Positions 32,838 through 43,241 of a stretch of DNA of 64,000 nt are shown in pieces. The notes under the pieces were generated by a model, which searched no databases, had not been told where the DNA came from, and saw nothing but the letters and a program-made list of their open reading frames with translations. Position numbers and translations under genes: made by a program. The stretch comes from Ottowia sp. oral taxon 894 (GTDB lineage Bacteria; Pseudomonadota; Gammaproteobacteria; Burkholderiales; Burkholderiaceae_C): assembly GCF_001262075.1 (NCBI RefSeq), contig NZ_CP012073.1:2777001-2841000 (forward strand), given 5' to 3'. How positions within the stretch are numbered: the stretch's first letter is position 1; each line of letters begins with the position of its first letter.

Positions 32838-35681
32838 TCAGTGCGCTTCTTCCCAGTTGCCGCCCGCGCCTATTTCGGCCAGCAGGGGCACTTTCAGTTC
32901 GGCCACGCCGGCCATGAGGCGGGGCACTTGCTCGCGCGCCCAGGCGGCTTCGGCTTCGGGCACTTCCAGCACGAGTTCGTCGTGCACTTGCATGACGATG
33001 GCGCTTTGGCGGCCTGCCAGTGCGGCTTGCACGGCGATCATGGCTTTTTTGATGAGGTCGGCGGCGGTGCCTTGCATGGGGGCGTTGATGGCCTGGCGCT
33101 CGGCGGCGGCGCGCCGGGGGCCGCTGGCGGCGTTGATGTCGGGCAGATACAGCCGCCGCCCGAAGAGGGTTTGCACGTAGCGGCGCTGGCGGGCGCTTTG
33201 CACGGTTTCGTCCATGTAGCGGCGCACGCCGGGGTAGCGCTCGAAGTAGCGGTCTATCCACTGTTTGGCGGCGCTGGGGGCGATGCCCAGGCTTTTGGCC
33301 AGGCCGAAGCTGCCCATGCCGTAGATGAGGCCGAAGTTGATGACTTTGGCGTAGCGGCGCTGCTCGGGCGTGACTTGCTCGGGCGGCACGCCAAAGACTT
33401 CGGCGGCGGTGGCGCGGTGCACGTCTTGCCCGGCGTTGAAGGCGGCCAGCAGGGCGGCGTCGCCCGAGAGGTGGGCCATGATGCGCAGCTCGATCTGGCT
33501 GTAGTCGGCGCTCATGATGAGGCGGCCGGGCGCAGCGATGAAGGCGCGGCGGATGCGGCGGCCTTCAGGCGTGCGGATGGGGATGTTTTGCAGGTTCGGG
33601 TCGCTGCTGGCCAGCCGGCCCGTGACGGCCACGGCCTGCGCGTAGCGCGTGTGCACGCGGCCCGTGGCGGGGTTGACCATGTGCGGCAGCTTGTCGGTGT
33701 AGGTGCTTTTGAGCTTGGCCAGGCCCCGGTGCTCCAGGATGCGGGCGGGCAGCGGGAAGTCTTCGGCCAGTTTTTCCAGCACTTCTTCGTCGGTGCTGGG
33801 CTTGCCGCCGGGGGTTTTCTTGATGACGGGCAGGCCCAGGCGCTCAAAGAAGATTTCGCCAATTTGCTTGGGGCTGCCCAGGTTGAAGGGCTGGCCTGCA
33901 AGGGCGTAGGCCTCGTTTTCCAGCTGCGTGATGCGCTGGCCCAGCGCCTGGCTTTGGCGGGCGAGTTCGGCGGCGTCAATCAGCACGCCGTGGCGCTCGG
34001 TCTGAAAGAGGGCTTCGCTGGTGTCGATTTCCAGCGCGTAGGTGGCGGCCAGGCCCGCATCGGCCTGCACGCGCGGCCACAGGGCGCGGTGCACGTCCAT
34101 CGTCTGGTCGGCGTCTTCGCAGGCGTAATGCGCGGCTTTGTCCAGCGGCACTTGCGCAAAGGGGATTTGGTGCGCGCCCTTGCCGCACAAATCTTCATAG
34201 CTTGTGCCGCTGCGGCCCAGGTGGCGCTCGGCCAGGCTTTGCAGGCCGTGGGGGCGGTGCGCTTCCAGCACGTAGCTTTGCAGCATGGTGTCGTGCGCGT
34301 AGCCGGCCACGTCGATGCCGTGGTTGGCGAAAACGTGGCGGTCGTACTTGATGTTCTGGCCCAGCTTTTTGTGGCTTGCGCTTTGCAGCCAGGGTTTCAG
34401 GCGCGCCAGCACTTCGTCCAGCGGCAGCTGCGCGGGCGCGTCCGGCCCTTCGTGCGCCAGCGGAATGTAGGCGGCCTCGCCCGGCTGCACGGCCAGCGAA
34501 ATGCCCACCAGCCGCGCGGCCATTTCGTCCAGCGACGTGGTTTCGGTGTCGATGGCCGTGAGTTCGGCGGCGCTGATTTTTTGCAGCCATTCGTCAAAAG
34601 CGGCCCAGTCCTGCACGGTGGCGTAGCGCACCTGGCCTTGCACGGCGGAGTGCGGCGCGGGCGGCTCGTCTGCCGCTGAAGCGCCATCCGGCACGCCATC
34701 AAACAGGCCGGGCGCAGCGGCTGGGGCGGGGTTTTGCGCCTGGCTTTCCTTTTCCAGCGCGCGCGCCAGCGTCTTGAAGCCGTATTGCTGATAAAAGCGC
34801 GCCAGCTCCTGCGTCTGCGGCGGCTTGAGCGCCAGCGCGTCCAGCGCGGGCAGGCCGGGCGCGTGGGCCGACAAATCGCAGTCGGTGCGAATCTTCAGCA
34901 GCTGCCGCCCCGTGGGCAGCCACGCCAGCGCGCGGCGCAAGTTCTCGCCCGCCGCGCCCTTGATTTGCCCGGCATGCGCCACGATGGCGTCCAGCGAGCC
35001 GTATTCGGCCAGCCACTTGGCCGCCGTTTTGGGGCCAACCTTTTCCACGCCCGGCACGTTGTCCACGGCGTCGCCCACCAGCGTTTGGTAGTCGAGCATT
35101 TGCGCGGCGCTCACGCCGAATTCGGCGCGCACGCCCGCCTCGTCGCGGCGCTTGCCGCTCATGGTGTCGATGATGACCACGCGCGGCGTGACCAGCTGCG
35201 CCAAATCCTTGTCGCCGCTGGAAATCAGCACCTGCCGCCCCTGCGCGGCCGCCGTGGCTGCCAGCGTGCCAATCACGTCATCGGCCTCAATGCCCGGCAC
35301 GCACAGCACGGGCCAGCCCAGCAGGCGCGCCACCTCGTGAATCGGCTCAATCTGGCGGCGCAAGTCATCGGGCATGGGGCTGCGGTTGGCCTTGTAATCG
35401 GCAAACAGCGCATCGCGAAACGTGGGGCCGGGCGCATCAAACACGCAAGCTGCGTACGTGGCCTGCGGCCAGTCCTTGCGCAAGCTGTTGAGCATGTTCA
35501 CCATGCCGCGAATGGCCCCCGTCGGCTGGCTTTGCGCATCGGCCGGATCGGCCCGCAAATCAGGCATGGCATGAAAGGCGCGATACAGATAGCTGGAGCC
35601 GTCAATCAGCAGCAGCGCGGGCGAAACGGCTTTGGAAGCGGCTGCTTCGGAAGCGGCAGGCGTGGGAGCGTGTGGCGTCAT
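32838..35681 (-). CDS. polA: DNA polymerase I
   Basis: 947 residues. Repair and Okazaki-fragment processing. N-terminal 5'-nuclease (LLIDGSSYLYRAFHAMPDLR, then VGDAVDNVPGVEKVGPKTAA), a 3'-5' exonuclease domain with intact TAIDTETTSLD, and the polymerase domain with MSADYSQIELRIMAHLS (motif A), KVINFGLIYGMGSFGLAKSL (motif B) and MQVHDELVLEV (motif C). Start Met 35681 gives the usual N-terminus with a short Ala/Pro tail; the upstream extension is not family-like. A linker of low complexity lies near residues 330-375. Confidence 0.97.
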   Translation of the reverse strand: MTPHAPTPAASEAAASKAVSPALLLIDGSSYLYRAFHAMPDLRADPADAQSQPTGAIRGMVNMLNSLRKDWPQATYAACVFDAPGPTFRDALFADYKANRSPMPDDLRRQIEPIHEVARLLGWPVLCVPGIEADDVIGTLAATAAAQGRQVLISSGDKDLAQLVTPRVVIIDTMSGKRRDEAGVRAEFGVSAAQMLDYQTLVGDAVDNVPGVEKVGPKTAAKWLAEYGSLDAIVAHAGQIKGAAGENLRRALAWLPTGRQLLKIRTDCDLSAHAPGLPALDALALKPPQTQELARFYQQYGFKTLARALEKESQAQNPAPAAAPGLFDGVPDGASAADEPPAPHSAVQGQVRYATVQDWAAFDEWLQKISAAELTAIDTETTSLDEMAARLVGISLAVQPGEAAYIPLAHEGPDAPAQLPLDEVLARLKPWLQSASHKKLGQNIKYDRHVFANHGIDVAGYAHDTMLQSYVLEAHRPHGLQSLAERHLGRSGTSYEDLCGKGAHQIPFAQVPLDKAAHYACEDADQTMDVHRALWPRVQADAGLAATYALEIDTSEALFQTERHGVLIDAAELARQSQALGQRITQLENEAYALAGQPFNLGSPKQIGEIFFERLGLPVIKKTPGGKPSTDEEVLEKLAEDFPLPARILEHRGLAKLKSTYTDKLPHMVNPATGRVHTRYAQAVAVTGRLASSDPNLQNIPIRTPEGRRIRRAFIAAPGRLIMSADYSQIELRIMAHLSGDAALLAAFNAGQDVHRATAAEVFGVPPEQVTPEQRRYAKVINFGLIYGMGSFGLAKSLGIAPSAAKQWIDRYFERYPGVRRYMDETVQSARQRRYVQTLFGRRLYLPDINAASGPRRAAAERQAINAPMQGTAADLIKKAMIAVQAALAGRQSAIVMQVHDELVLEVPEAEAAWAREQVPRLMAGVAELKVPLLAEIGAGGNWEEAH

Positions 35682-35839
35682 GCGGCGATTGTGCCGGGCA
35701 GGTTCTACAACCGCGCCAGCCCAAACCGCCATTGACGGCGCGTTCAGCCTGACGGATCTGATGGCCGACAACGCCTGCGTTGACAACGCCCGCGCCGTCA
35801 ACCTGCGCCGCGTGCAGGCCGCCTTGGCCCGGCTGGAAA

Positions 35840-35872
35840 AACCGGTTCACAGTCTGGCCACAAGGGACGAAA
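35840..35872. repeat. Degenerate half of the MITE-like element
   Basis: GGTTCACAGTCTGGCCACAA and the following GGGACGAAATTATC resemble the first 33 bases of copy 2 (TTCAGAGTCTGGGCGCAAGG). No second terminus was found. It adjoins copy B of the 85-bp repeat. Confidence 0.4.
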
Positions 35873-35880
35873 TTATCAAA

Positions 35881-35962
35881 AACAAGAGCAGATTTCGCAC
35901 ATCAAAAAACGGCCTTTGCGCGCATTGCAGTAGGACGCTATGCTATGAATAAAGGAGCTAAT
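35881..35962 (+). repeat. 85-bp dispersed repeat, copy B
   Basis: AACAAGAGCAGATTT at the left, ACGGCCTTTGCGCGCATTGC and TAGGACGCTATGCTATGAAT in the middle, AAAGGAGCTAATT at the right. It lies between polA and the rluB 3' end. Confidence 0.78.
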
Positions 35963-35977
35963 TACGGCCGTGTGTGT

Positions 35978-36976
35978 TCAACTCCGCTGGCTGCCGCGCG
36001 GCTTGCCCCGGGGCCGGGCGGGGGCGGGCGGGAGGGGGCCGGAGGCATTGCGGCCTGCGTTGCGGCGGCTGGGCTGTGCGGGGCGCGGGCCTGCTTTGCT
36101 GCTGCGGTCGGCATTGCGGCGCTGGCGGGGCGCAGCGGACGCGGCGGCGGGGTTCAGTTCGGCGGCGCTCATGCCTGCGGCGGCGGCCAGGGCGGCCAGT
36201 TCGCGCGTGCCCAGCTCCATCCAGTGCCCCCGGCGCAGGCCGCGCGGCAGGGTCATGGCGCCGTAGCGGATGCGGATGAGGCGGCTGACGGCGCGGCCCA
36301 CGGCTTCAAAGATGCGGCGCACTTCGCGGTTGCGGCCTTCGGCAATGGTCACGCGATACCACTGGTTGGCGCCGTCGCCGCCTTTTTCGGCTTCGATGCG
36401 CTCAAAGCGCGCGGGGCCGTCGTCCAGCCGCACGCCTTCAAGCAGGCGCTGCTGTTCGGCTTCGTCCAGCGCGCCGAGCACGCGGGCGGCGTATTCGCGC
36501 TCCAGGCCAAAGCGCGGGTGCATGAGGCGGTTGGCCAGCTCGCCGGAGTTGGTGATGAGCAGCAGCCCTTCGGTGTTCAGGTCCAGCCGGCCGACGGAGA
36601 GCCATTTGCCTTGTGTCAGGCGCGGCAGTGTGCGAAAGACGGTGGGGCGGTTTTGCGGGTCGCTGTGCGTGACGACTTCGCCCACGGGTTTGTGATAGGC
36701 GATGACGCGCACGGGCGGCGGCGCAGCGCGCAGGCGCAGCGGCTGGCCGTGGACGCTGATGCGGTCATGGGCGCTGACGCGCTGGCCCACGTGCGCCACT
36801 TCGCCATTGACGCGCACGCCGCCTTCGGCGATGAGTTTTTCCATTTCCAGCCGCGAACCCAGGCCCGCTTGCGCCAGCACTTTGTGCAGTTTGGGGCGTT
36901 CGGCTTCAGGGGCGGGGGCGGGCAGGGCAGGGCGGCGGGGCATGGCGGGCTTTCGGCAGACGGGCAAAGGGGGCAA
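35978..36976 (-). CDS. rluB: 23S rRNA pseudouridine synthase RluB-type
   Basis: 332 residues. Modifies a helix of 23S rRNA. N-terminal S4 RNA-binding domain (KLHKVLAQAGLGSRLEMEKL), then the catalytic domain with GRLDLNTEGLLLITNSGELA (catalytic Asp in RLD) and EGRNREVRRIFEAVGRAVSR. The C-terminal ~65 residues are Arg/Pro/Ala-rich, as usual in this family. Met 36976 and Met 36943 (MPRRP) are both possible starts. The gene follows scpB on the same strand, a common pairing in betaproteobacteria. Confidence 0.93.
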   Translation of the reverse strand: MPPLPVCRKPAMPRRPALPAPAPEAERPKLHKVLAQAGLGSRLEMEKLIAEGGVRVNGEVAHVGQRVSAHDRISVHGQPLRLRAAPPPVRVIAYHKPVGEVVTHSDPQNRPTVFRTLPRLTQGKWLSVGRLDLNTEGLLLITNSGELANRLMHPRFGLEREYAARVLGALDEAEQQRLLEGVRLDDGPARFERIEAEKGGDGANQWYRVTIAEGRNREVRRIFEAVGRAVSRLIRIRYGAMTLPRGLRRGHWMELGTRELAALAAAAGMSAAELNPAAASAAPRQRRNADRSSKAGPRPAQPSRRNAGRNASGPLPPAPARPRGKPRGSQRS

Positions 36977-37030
36977 TTGTCAGGGAGACAGCCGTGACGG
37001 GAAGGCGGCGGGGCCTTGCTGCGGGCCTGT

Positions 37031-38482
<1,452 letters not shown>

Positions 38483-38603
38483 TGATCAGCTGCGGGCTTT
38501 GGCGGCGCGCCGGAAGGCGGTTGGGCTGGCATGGCGGTTGATGAGGCGTTGCATGGGCACGCAGAGAAGGGCAGGGCGAAAGATTGCTGGCAGATCGCTT
38601 TGA

Positions 38604-38690
38604 AAACAGGAGCAAATTAGATGGGGAAAAATATGGCTTCTGCGCATATTCCACTAGGATATCATGCTATGAATTCAGAAGCGAATTCAT
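38604..38690 (+). repeat. 85-bp dispersed repeat, copy C
   Basis: AAAACAGGAGCAAATTAGAT at the left, CCACTAGGATATCATGCTAT in the middle, GAATTCAGAAGCGAATTCA at the right. It lies about 120 bases upstream of scpB, next to the decayed transposase. Confidence 0.82.
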
Positions 38691-38699
38691 TTGTCTCCG

Positions 38700-39236
38700 A
38701 GGATGACAGGCTTGTTAGGGCTTGCCATCAATCATCAAGAACTGAGCCTGAAGCCTGCGGGCGAGAACCCAGAAGAAGGGCCATGACCAGAAGATACGCG
38801 TTGCGCGACGGTTTCGGAGACTTCCAGGTGGCGCACCTGCGCCAACAGTCGCTGGAGCCACAGCGGTGTATGGCAACGGATTTTCGAAGCCCTGGCGCAG
38901 CAGGCCGGCAACGAGTACGCAATGATCGGCTCGACCATCGTGCGAGCGCACCAGCGCAGTGCTGGGGCAGAAAGGGGCGCCGCAAGCCATCGGACGCAGC
39001 CACGGCGGGCTGAGCGCCAAGATTCACGCGGCGGCGGATGCACTGGGCCACCGGATTTCATCTCACGCCAAGGCAGGCGAACGGCCTCGAATGGGCCGAC
39101 GTGCTCTTGGCTCAAACAGCGGCCGAAACCGTGATCGCCGACAAGGGCTATGACGCCCAAGCTCGAGTGCTCGAGGCGTTGTCCTTGCCTCATGCAGCAG
39201 CAAGAAGGCGGCTCGGGACTACGACCCGCATCTCTT
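38700..39236 (+). pseudogene. IS5-family transposase, N-terminal and middle part, decayed
   Basis: Three frames must be joined to read it: EYAMIGSTIVRAHQRSAGAE, then PQAIGRSHGGLSAKIHAAAD, then FHLTPRQANGLEWADVLLAQ, TAAETVIADKGYDAQARVLE and finally a DYDPHLF equivalent at the end. These are the DDE-transposase core blocks (DSTIVRAHQ carries the first Asp, here replaced by Gly-Ser; IADKGYD the second Asp). The beginning upstream of about 38790 is too degraded to place. At 39236 the sequence switches abruptly to the rnfH fragment. Confidence 0.82.
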
Positions 39237-39380
39237 CTGCAAATCAAGATGCGGGAAGAAACGCACCATGCCGGAGCGCTCTACCGCTTGTTTGAGCGTC
39301 GCGCCTTCGTTCATGGTGAGGGTGATGATTTTTTGCCGTTCCGGTTCGGCGTAGGCGATTTCAACGCGGATGGTTGCCAT
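39237..39380 (-). pseudogene. rnfH: RnfH-family protein, 3'-truncated
   Basis: It starts at ATG 39380 and encodes MATIRVEIAYAEPERQKIIT, then LTMNEGATLKQAVERSGMVR and FFPHLDLQ, the first half of an RnfH/UPF0125 protein (normally about 90-100 residues). At about 39237 it runs into the transposase sequence and soon meets a stop. It overlaps or abuts the membrane-protein gene upstream, as in an operon. Confidence 0.78.
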
Positions 39381-39382
39381 CG

Positions 39383-39925
39383 TCAGCCCCGCCGCGCCTT
39401 GTCCTTGTAATAGCGCCACAGCCAGCGCAGGCTGAGCAGCAGAATGCCGGCGAGGGTCAGGAAGCCGGTTAGCGTTTTCAGTGTGGCGAAAATGCTGCCC
39501 GCGCCCGCCATTGCCGGGGAAATGTCCGGGTATTGGCGCAGCATGGTGAAGGTCGCTGCGTTTTCCAGCCAGTCGCAGACGGCGCTGCAAACGGGCAAGG
39601 CGTACAGCAGGGCGAACCAGCGCTGCGGGCGGAAGTTCTTGCGCAGGAGGACGGCGAGCAGGTTGGCGTAGGTCAGGGCAAAAAGCAGCGGGTAGAAGCT
39701 GTCGAGAATGAGTTGGGGAGCGCGGTAGTAATCGCGCCCCGCCTCACCCAAGGCGGCAAAGAGGCGCGCCGGGTAGTCCGGCGCATAGCCGAAGGGCAGC
39801 GCGTCCAACGGCGGTAGTCCGCCAGCAAATGCCATCAGCGCCGGGAGCGTGCGGCTTGCCATCCAGAAATAGAGGGCGTTAGTCAAAATAAAAAGCGCCG
39901 CAAGCGGCAGCGGTTTCTTCAGCAT
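39383..39925 (-). CDS. Hypothetical integral membrane protein
   Basis: About 180 residues with four hydrophobic segments (near 6-30, 70-95, 108-125, 145-170 from the start). Motifs: LPFGYAPDYPARLFAALGEA and VCSAVCDWLENAATFTMLRQ. No family recognised. It is the only complete gene of the block inserted in the transposase. An alternative GTG start at 39931 overlaps the RatA-like stop. Its neighbours rnfH and ratA are both truncated at the block ends. Confidence 0.75.
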   Translation of the reverse strand: MLKKPLPLAALFILTNALYFWMASRTLPALMAFAGGLPPLDALPFGYAPDYPARLFAALGEAGRDYYRAPQLILDSFYPLLFALTYANLLAVLLRKNFRPQRWFALLYALPVCSAVCDWLENAATFTMLRQYPDISPAMAGAGSIFATLKTLTGFLTLAGILLLSLRWLWRYYKDKARRG

Positions 39926-39927
39926 GC

Positions 39928-40119
39928 TCACGTCCCGTAAACCTGTTCCGCGCGGCGGGCAAAGGCATCGACCATCGTATTGCTCATGTGGCTCATCAGC
40001 CCGCCGAGGATGGGCGCGAGCAAGAGCGGCACTTCAAAATCCATGCTGTAGCGTACTTCGCAGCCGCCGTCGTCGGTTGCCACAAATTCCCAGCGGCCGC
40101 GCAGGTGGCGGAACGGCCT
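39928..40119 (-). pseudogene. RatA/COQ10-like START-domain protein, 5'-truncated
   Basis: The C-terminal ~64 residues read PFRHLRGRWEFVATDDGGCE, then VRYSMDFEVPLLLAPILGGL, MSHMSNTMVDAFARRAEQVY. This is the second half of an SRPBCC/RatA-type protein (usually about 145 residues). The first half is missing: at about 40119 it meets the transposase C-terminal part. Confidence 0.75.
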
Positions 40120-40257
40120 TACCAAGCCCGCCATCTGATCGAAAACTTCTTTGCCAAGCTCAAACAGTGCCGGGCCATCGCCACGCGTTACGACAAGACG
40201 GCTCGCAACTTCCTGGGCGTTGTCCATTTGGCAGCAACGGTCGTATGGCTCGCCTGA
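40120..40257 (+). pseudogene. IS5-family transposase, C-terminal part
   Basis: 45 residues YQARHLIENFFAKLKQCRAI, then ATRYDKTARNFLGVVHLAAT, VVWLA and TGA. This is the end of the same transposase whose first part stops at 39236 with the DYDPHLF equivalent; joining the two restores the family sequence and the catalytic Glu region (IENFFAKLK). Confidence 0.88.
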
Positions 40258-40273
40258 TTGATGACACGCACTA

Positions 40274-40432
40274 GAGCCTGTTCAAAGTCTGGTCGTCAGT
40301 GGCGGCAGATCAGTGCAAGGCGCAAACTGCAGACGGGGTTTGAGGTTTGACCCGGCGAGGCGTTTGCAACGTCCACGAGCGCCCGAGTCCGCATCAATCG
40401 CTTCCACGAACATAACCTTTGGACAGATTCTC
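40274..40432. repeat. MITE-like element, copy 3
   Basis: 159 bp from GAGCCTGTTCAAAGTCTG, preceded by CTA, to TTTGGACAGATTCTC (complement GAGAATCTGTCCAAA). The right end overlaps the stop codon of the TonB receptor (complement of 40431-40433). It starts 17 bases after the transposase stop, so it may derive from the end of that insertion sequence. Confidence 0.72.
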
Positions 40433-42584
40433 AAAACTCCACCTTCACGCCCACGCCAATCTGGCGGGGCGGCATCATGGAAGAGACGATGCCGCCGGCC
40501 GTGCGGTCGTCGTGCATCCAGATGGGCAGAACGCGGTCGGCCAGGTTGTTCACCCAGGCAAAAAGCTGCACGTGGCGGTTGATCTGCCAGCTGGCGCGGG
40601 CGTTGATCACGGTGTGGCCGCCCACTTCGTAGCCGGGCAGGTTGTCATCGGCGGAGTGAAAGCGCGCGGTGTGGCGCGCGTCCAGCGCCAGGTTCAGGCC
40701 GGGCGCGGGCGTCCACTCGGCGCCGAGCGAGAGGGTGTGGCGCGGCGCACGGCCAAATTCATTGCCTTGCAGCAGCTGCCCGCCCGTGGCCTGAAAGCGC
40801 GAAATGCGCGTGTGCAGCAGCCCCAGCGCGGCTTTGAGGCGCCAGCGGGCGTTGGCCTGCCAGTCGGCCGACACTTCCAGCCCACGGGCGCGGGCGCGGT
40901 CGGCATTGACCACCACCGCGCCATACAGGCGCCCATTGAGGTAGTCGGGCAGCAGGCGCTGGGAGTGGCGCAAGTCGCTGAAAAACACGTTTCCCGTGAG
41001 CAGCATGCGCCCGCCCAGCAAGCTGGCGCGGCCAAACAGCTCGTAGTTCCACAGCGTTTCAGCGTCAAAGCTGTACGTGCGCGATTGCGCGAAGCTCACG
41101 CCCGCGCCGCCGGGGTTGTAGCCCTTGCTCACCAGCGCGCCCACCGTGGCCGTGCGCGAGAGGTCATACGCCAGCGAGAGCTTGGGCAGCACGGCGTGAA
41201 AGCGCTGGTCATACGCCATCGGCACGCGGGAAAAAGGCGTTTTGCCGCTGCGGCGGATGTGGTCGCTCTGGTAGCGCAGCCCGCCCGTGAGCAGCCAGCG
41301 CCCATCTGCGCCCAGGCGGCGGCTCAGCTCGCCATACAGGCCCAGATTGCGCTTGCGGTCGTCAAACCGGGAGATGCCGCGCGTGTAGAGCAAGTCGTCC
41401 GAGCGCGCATGGTTCACGAACAGGCCCGCCGCGCCGCGCCAGACGGACTGGGCATCGCCAAAGTCCAGCTTGGTTTCGTGCGTGACGGTTTTGAGCGTGA
41501 TGAGTGCGCCGCCGTTGGAAAACGGCTCGGCCACGCGCCGCACATTCAGGTGCGAGAAGCTGGCGCGGTGCGAGAGCGTCAAGTCATTGGCAAAACGCCA
41601 GGCCACATCAGCCACCACGCCGTTGTTCCACTGCCTGAAGCTGGGCATGGCCAGCGTCAGGCTGTCGTACCGGCTGTAAGGCGCATTGGCCGATTCGTTC
41701 GTGGGGCGGCTGCCTTGCGTGTGCGTGAGCGCCAGCCGCGCCGTGAGCTGGCGCAAGGCGGCAGGCTGCCACAGCAGCTTCAGGCGGGCGCTGCGCGACT
41801 CGAAGTCCTGATCCGTGTCGCCCTTGGCAAAGCGCGGGTTCACGTAGTGAATGAAGGTGTCGCGCTGGCTGGCATCCACCGCCAGGCGCGCGGCCAGCTC
41901 GTTGGACACCAGCGGCCCGGAAATCACCGCCGAAGCGCGCCGCGCGCGCATGCCGCCAGCGGATACCTGCGCCGCGCCTTCACGGTGAAACGTCGGCTCC
42001 TTGGTGTGCACCACAACGGCCCCGGCAATGCTGTTGGCCCCTTGCGAAACCGTCTGCGGGCCGCGAAACACCTCAATGCTTTCCACATCCCACAGCGGCT
42101 CGGCGCCAAACACCAGCTCGTTGTAGCTCAGGTAGCGCCCGTCCACATTGATGGTGGCGCGCGGCACCGTGCCGCCCAAAAAGGCGCTCGCGCCAAAATT
42201 CGGCCCCTGCGCGTCTTGCCCGCGAATCACCGGCGCGGAAACCGTGCCCGCAAACACCACGTTGGGCACATGCTCCAGCGCCTCCTGCACCGAAGAGCGC
42301 CCCGGCTGCGCCTCGACGTCCTGCGCGTCCATCTTGGAAACGGATGAAGCCGTGTCGCGCAAGCTGCGCTCGATGCGCTCGCCCGTGACGGTGATGGCCT
42401 CCAGCGTGCGCTCTTTTTCCTTGCCTTGTTCAGGTTCTGCCGCGCGGGCCTGCTCTGCGGCCGATACGGCTGATGCAGCGCAAGCCAGCGCGGCCGCGCA
42501 AGCCAGGGCATGAAACCAGCCCGGGCGCAAGCGGGCCAAAACACAAGAAGAACCAGGGCGGCGCAAAAACAGAGCGGGCATCGA
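40431..42584 (-). CDS. TonB-dependent outer membrane receptor
   Basis: About 717 residues from Met 42584. Signal peptide (ALACAAALACAASAVSA), TonB-box-like LEAITVTGERIERSLRDTAS, plug domain (VEAQPGRSSVQEALEHVPNV, then VIRGQDAQGPN, WDVESIEVFRGPQTVSQGAN) and a 22-strand barrel ending in KVEF with terminal Phe. It imports a siderophore or other large nutrient; the ligand is not evident. The last codon is followed by a TGA that coincides with the end of MITE-like copy 3. No TonB/ExbBD genes are near. Confidence 0.93.
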   Translation of the reverse strand, partial: SMPALFLRRPGSSCVLARLRPGWFHALACAAALACAASAVSAAEQARAAEPEQGKEKERTLEAITVTGERIERSLRDTASSVSKMDAQDVEAQPGRSSVQEALEHVPNVVFAGTVSAPVIRGQDAQGPNFGASAFLGGTVPRATINVDGRYLSYNELVFGAEPLWDVESIEVFRGPQTVSQGANSIAGAVVVHTKEPTFHREGAAQVSAGGMRARRASAVISGPLVSNELAARLAVDASQRDTFIHYVNPRFAKGDTDQDFESRSARLKLLWQPAALRQLTARLALTHTQGSRPTNESANAPYSRYDSLTLAMPSFRQWNNGVVADVAWRFANDLTLSHRASFSHLNVRRVAEPFSNGGALITLKTVTHETKLDFGDAQSVWRGAAGLFVNHARSDDLLYTRGISRFDDRKRNLGLYGELSRRLGADGRWLLTGGLRYQSDHIRRSGKTPFSRVPMAYDQRFHAVLPKLSLAYDLSRTATVGALVSKGYNPGGAGVSFAQSRTYSFDAETLWNYELFGRASLLGGRMLLTGNVFFSDLRHSQRLLPDYLNGRLYGAVVVNADRARARGLEVSADWQANARWRLKAALGLLHTRISRFQATGGQLLQGNEFGRAPRHTLSLGAEWTPAPGLNLALDARHTARFHSADDNLPGYEVGGHTVINARASWQINRHVQLFAWVNNLADRVLPIWMHDDRTAGGIVSSMMPPRQIGVGVKVEF

Positions 42585-43004
42585 CATCTCCAGCAGACAA
42601 ACAAATGTCAGCAAGTGTCACGCGCCCCTTCGCGCCGCAAGCCCCTGGCCGGGAAAAGAAAGCGCCCAAGGCGGAAAAACGAAGAAAACAGCCAAGCCGC
42701 CAAAAGAAAACCGAAATCAAGACGGCCCAGCAGCAGGCGCATGCGCACCGCTGGCCCAATGGGGCACTGCTTTCATGGCGATAGGCGGCCAGAAATCATC
42801 GCGCGCAACAACGCCAAATGCGCAAGGCGGGGCTATCGCTTGCTTAATTCACGCCATAACCGCAGCTGTGAACAGGCGGACTCGGATGGCCTGCAATCTG
42901 CGCCTTGCAGCCCAGCCCGATCCGCCGCTCCTCGCGGCCAGACAACAGCAGCTCGCGCAAACAGACCGCTTTCTTGCGGGCTGAATGGACTCCCGGAACA
43001 TCAG

Positions 43005-43087
43005 AAACAGGAGCTAATTTGACGGGGCAAAAACCGCGCTTGCGCAGTTCCTGCTAGGACCTCATGCTATTGAATGAGGAGCAAATA
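43005..43087 (+). repeat. 85-bp dispersed repeat, copy D
   Basis: AACAGGAGCTAATTTGACGG at the left, CTGCTAGGACCTCATGCTAT in the middle, TGAATGAGGAGCAAAT at the right. Confidence 0.85.
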
Positions 43088-43215
43088 GAAGGCTACAGAA
43101 AGGCGGCAGCGCCCTTTCTGGATGGACTGCATGAGGCCGCACGGCTTGGTCAGACAAGAAAGCGGCAATGGCCTCCGGCTTGGCTGGCGCAGCCAAGAGC
43201 CGCTCAGTCAGACCG
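43068..43215. repeat. 150-bp duplicated segment, copy 1
   Basis: Shares with 46451-46610 the start CTATT(G/A)AATGAGG, the block GGCTACAGAAAGGCGG and a spaced series of matches to GACT-n2-ATGAGGC and onwards. Each copy lies directly downstream of an AT-rich orphan gene. Confidence 0.7.
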
Positions 43216-43241
43216 TCCAATCAATATGGTCAAGCAAGCCC

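Larger units (their letters stand above)
42585..43241. other. Intergenic region at the start of the Rhs array
   Basis: About 650 bases with no supported gene. It holds the receptor promoter region, copy D of the 85-bp repeat and a ~150-bp segment (43068-43215) that recurs at 46451-46610. Confidence 0.5.

Noticed and set aside
32721-34679. Long open frame on the plus strand opposite polA (652 codons)
   Set aside because: Low-complexity Gly/Ala/His/Gln-rich translation typical of the antisense of a high-GC gene; polA on the other strand has full motifs.
40419-42347. Long open frame opposite the TonB receptor
   Set aside because: Antisense of a clear receptor gene with signal peptide and terminal Phe; the translation has no motif and biased composition.
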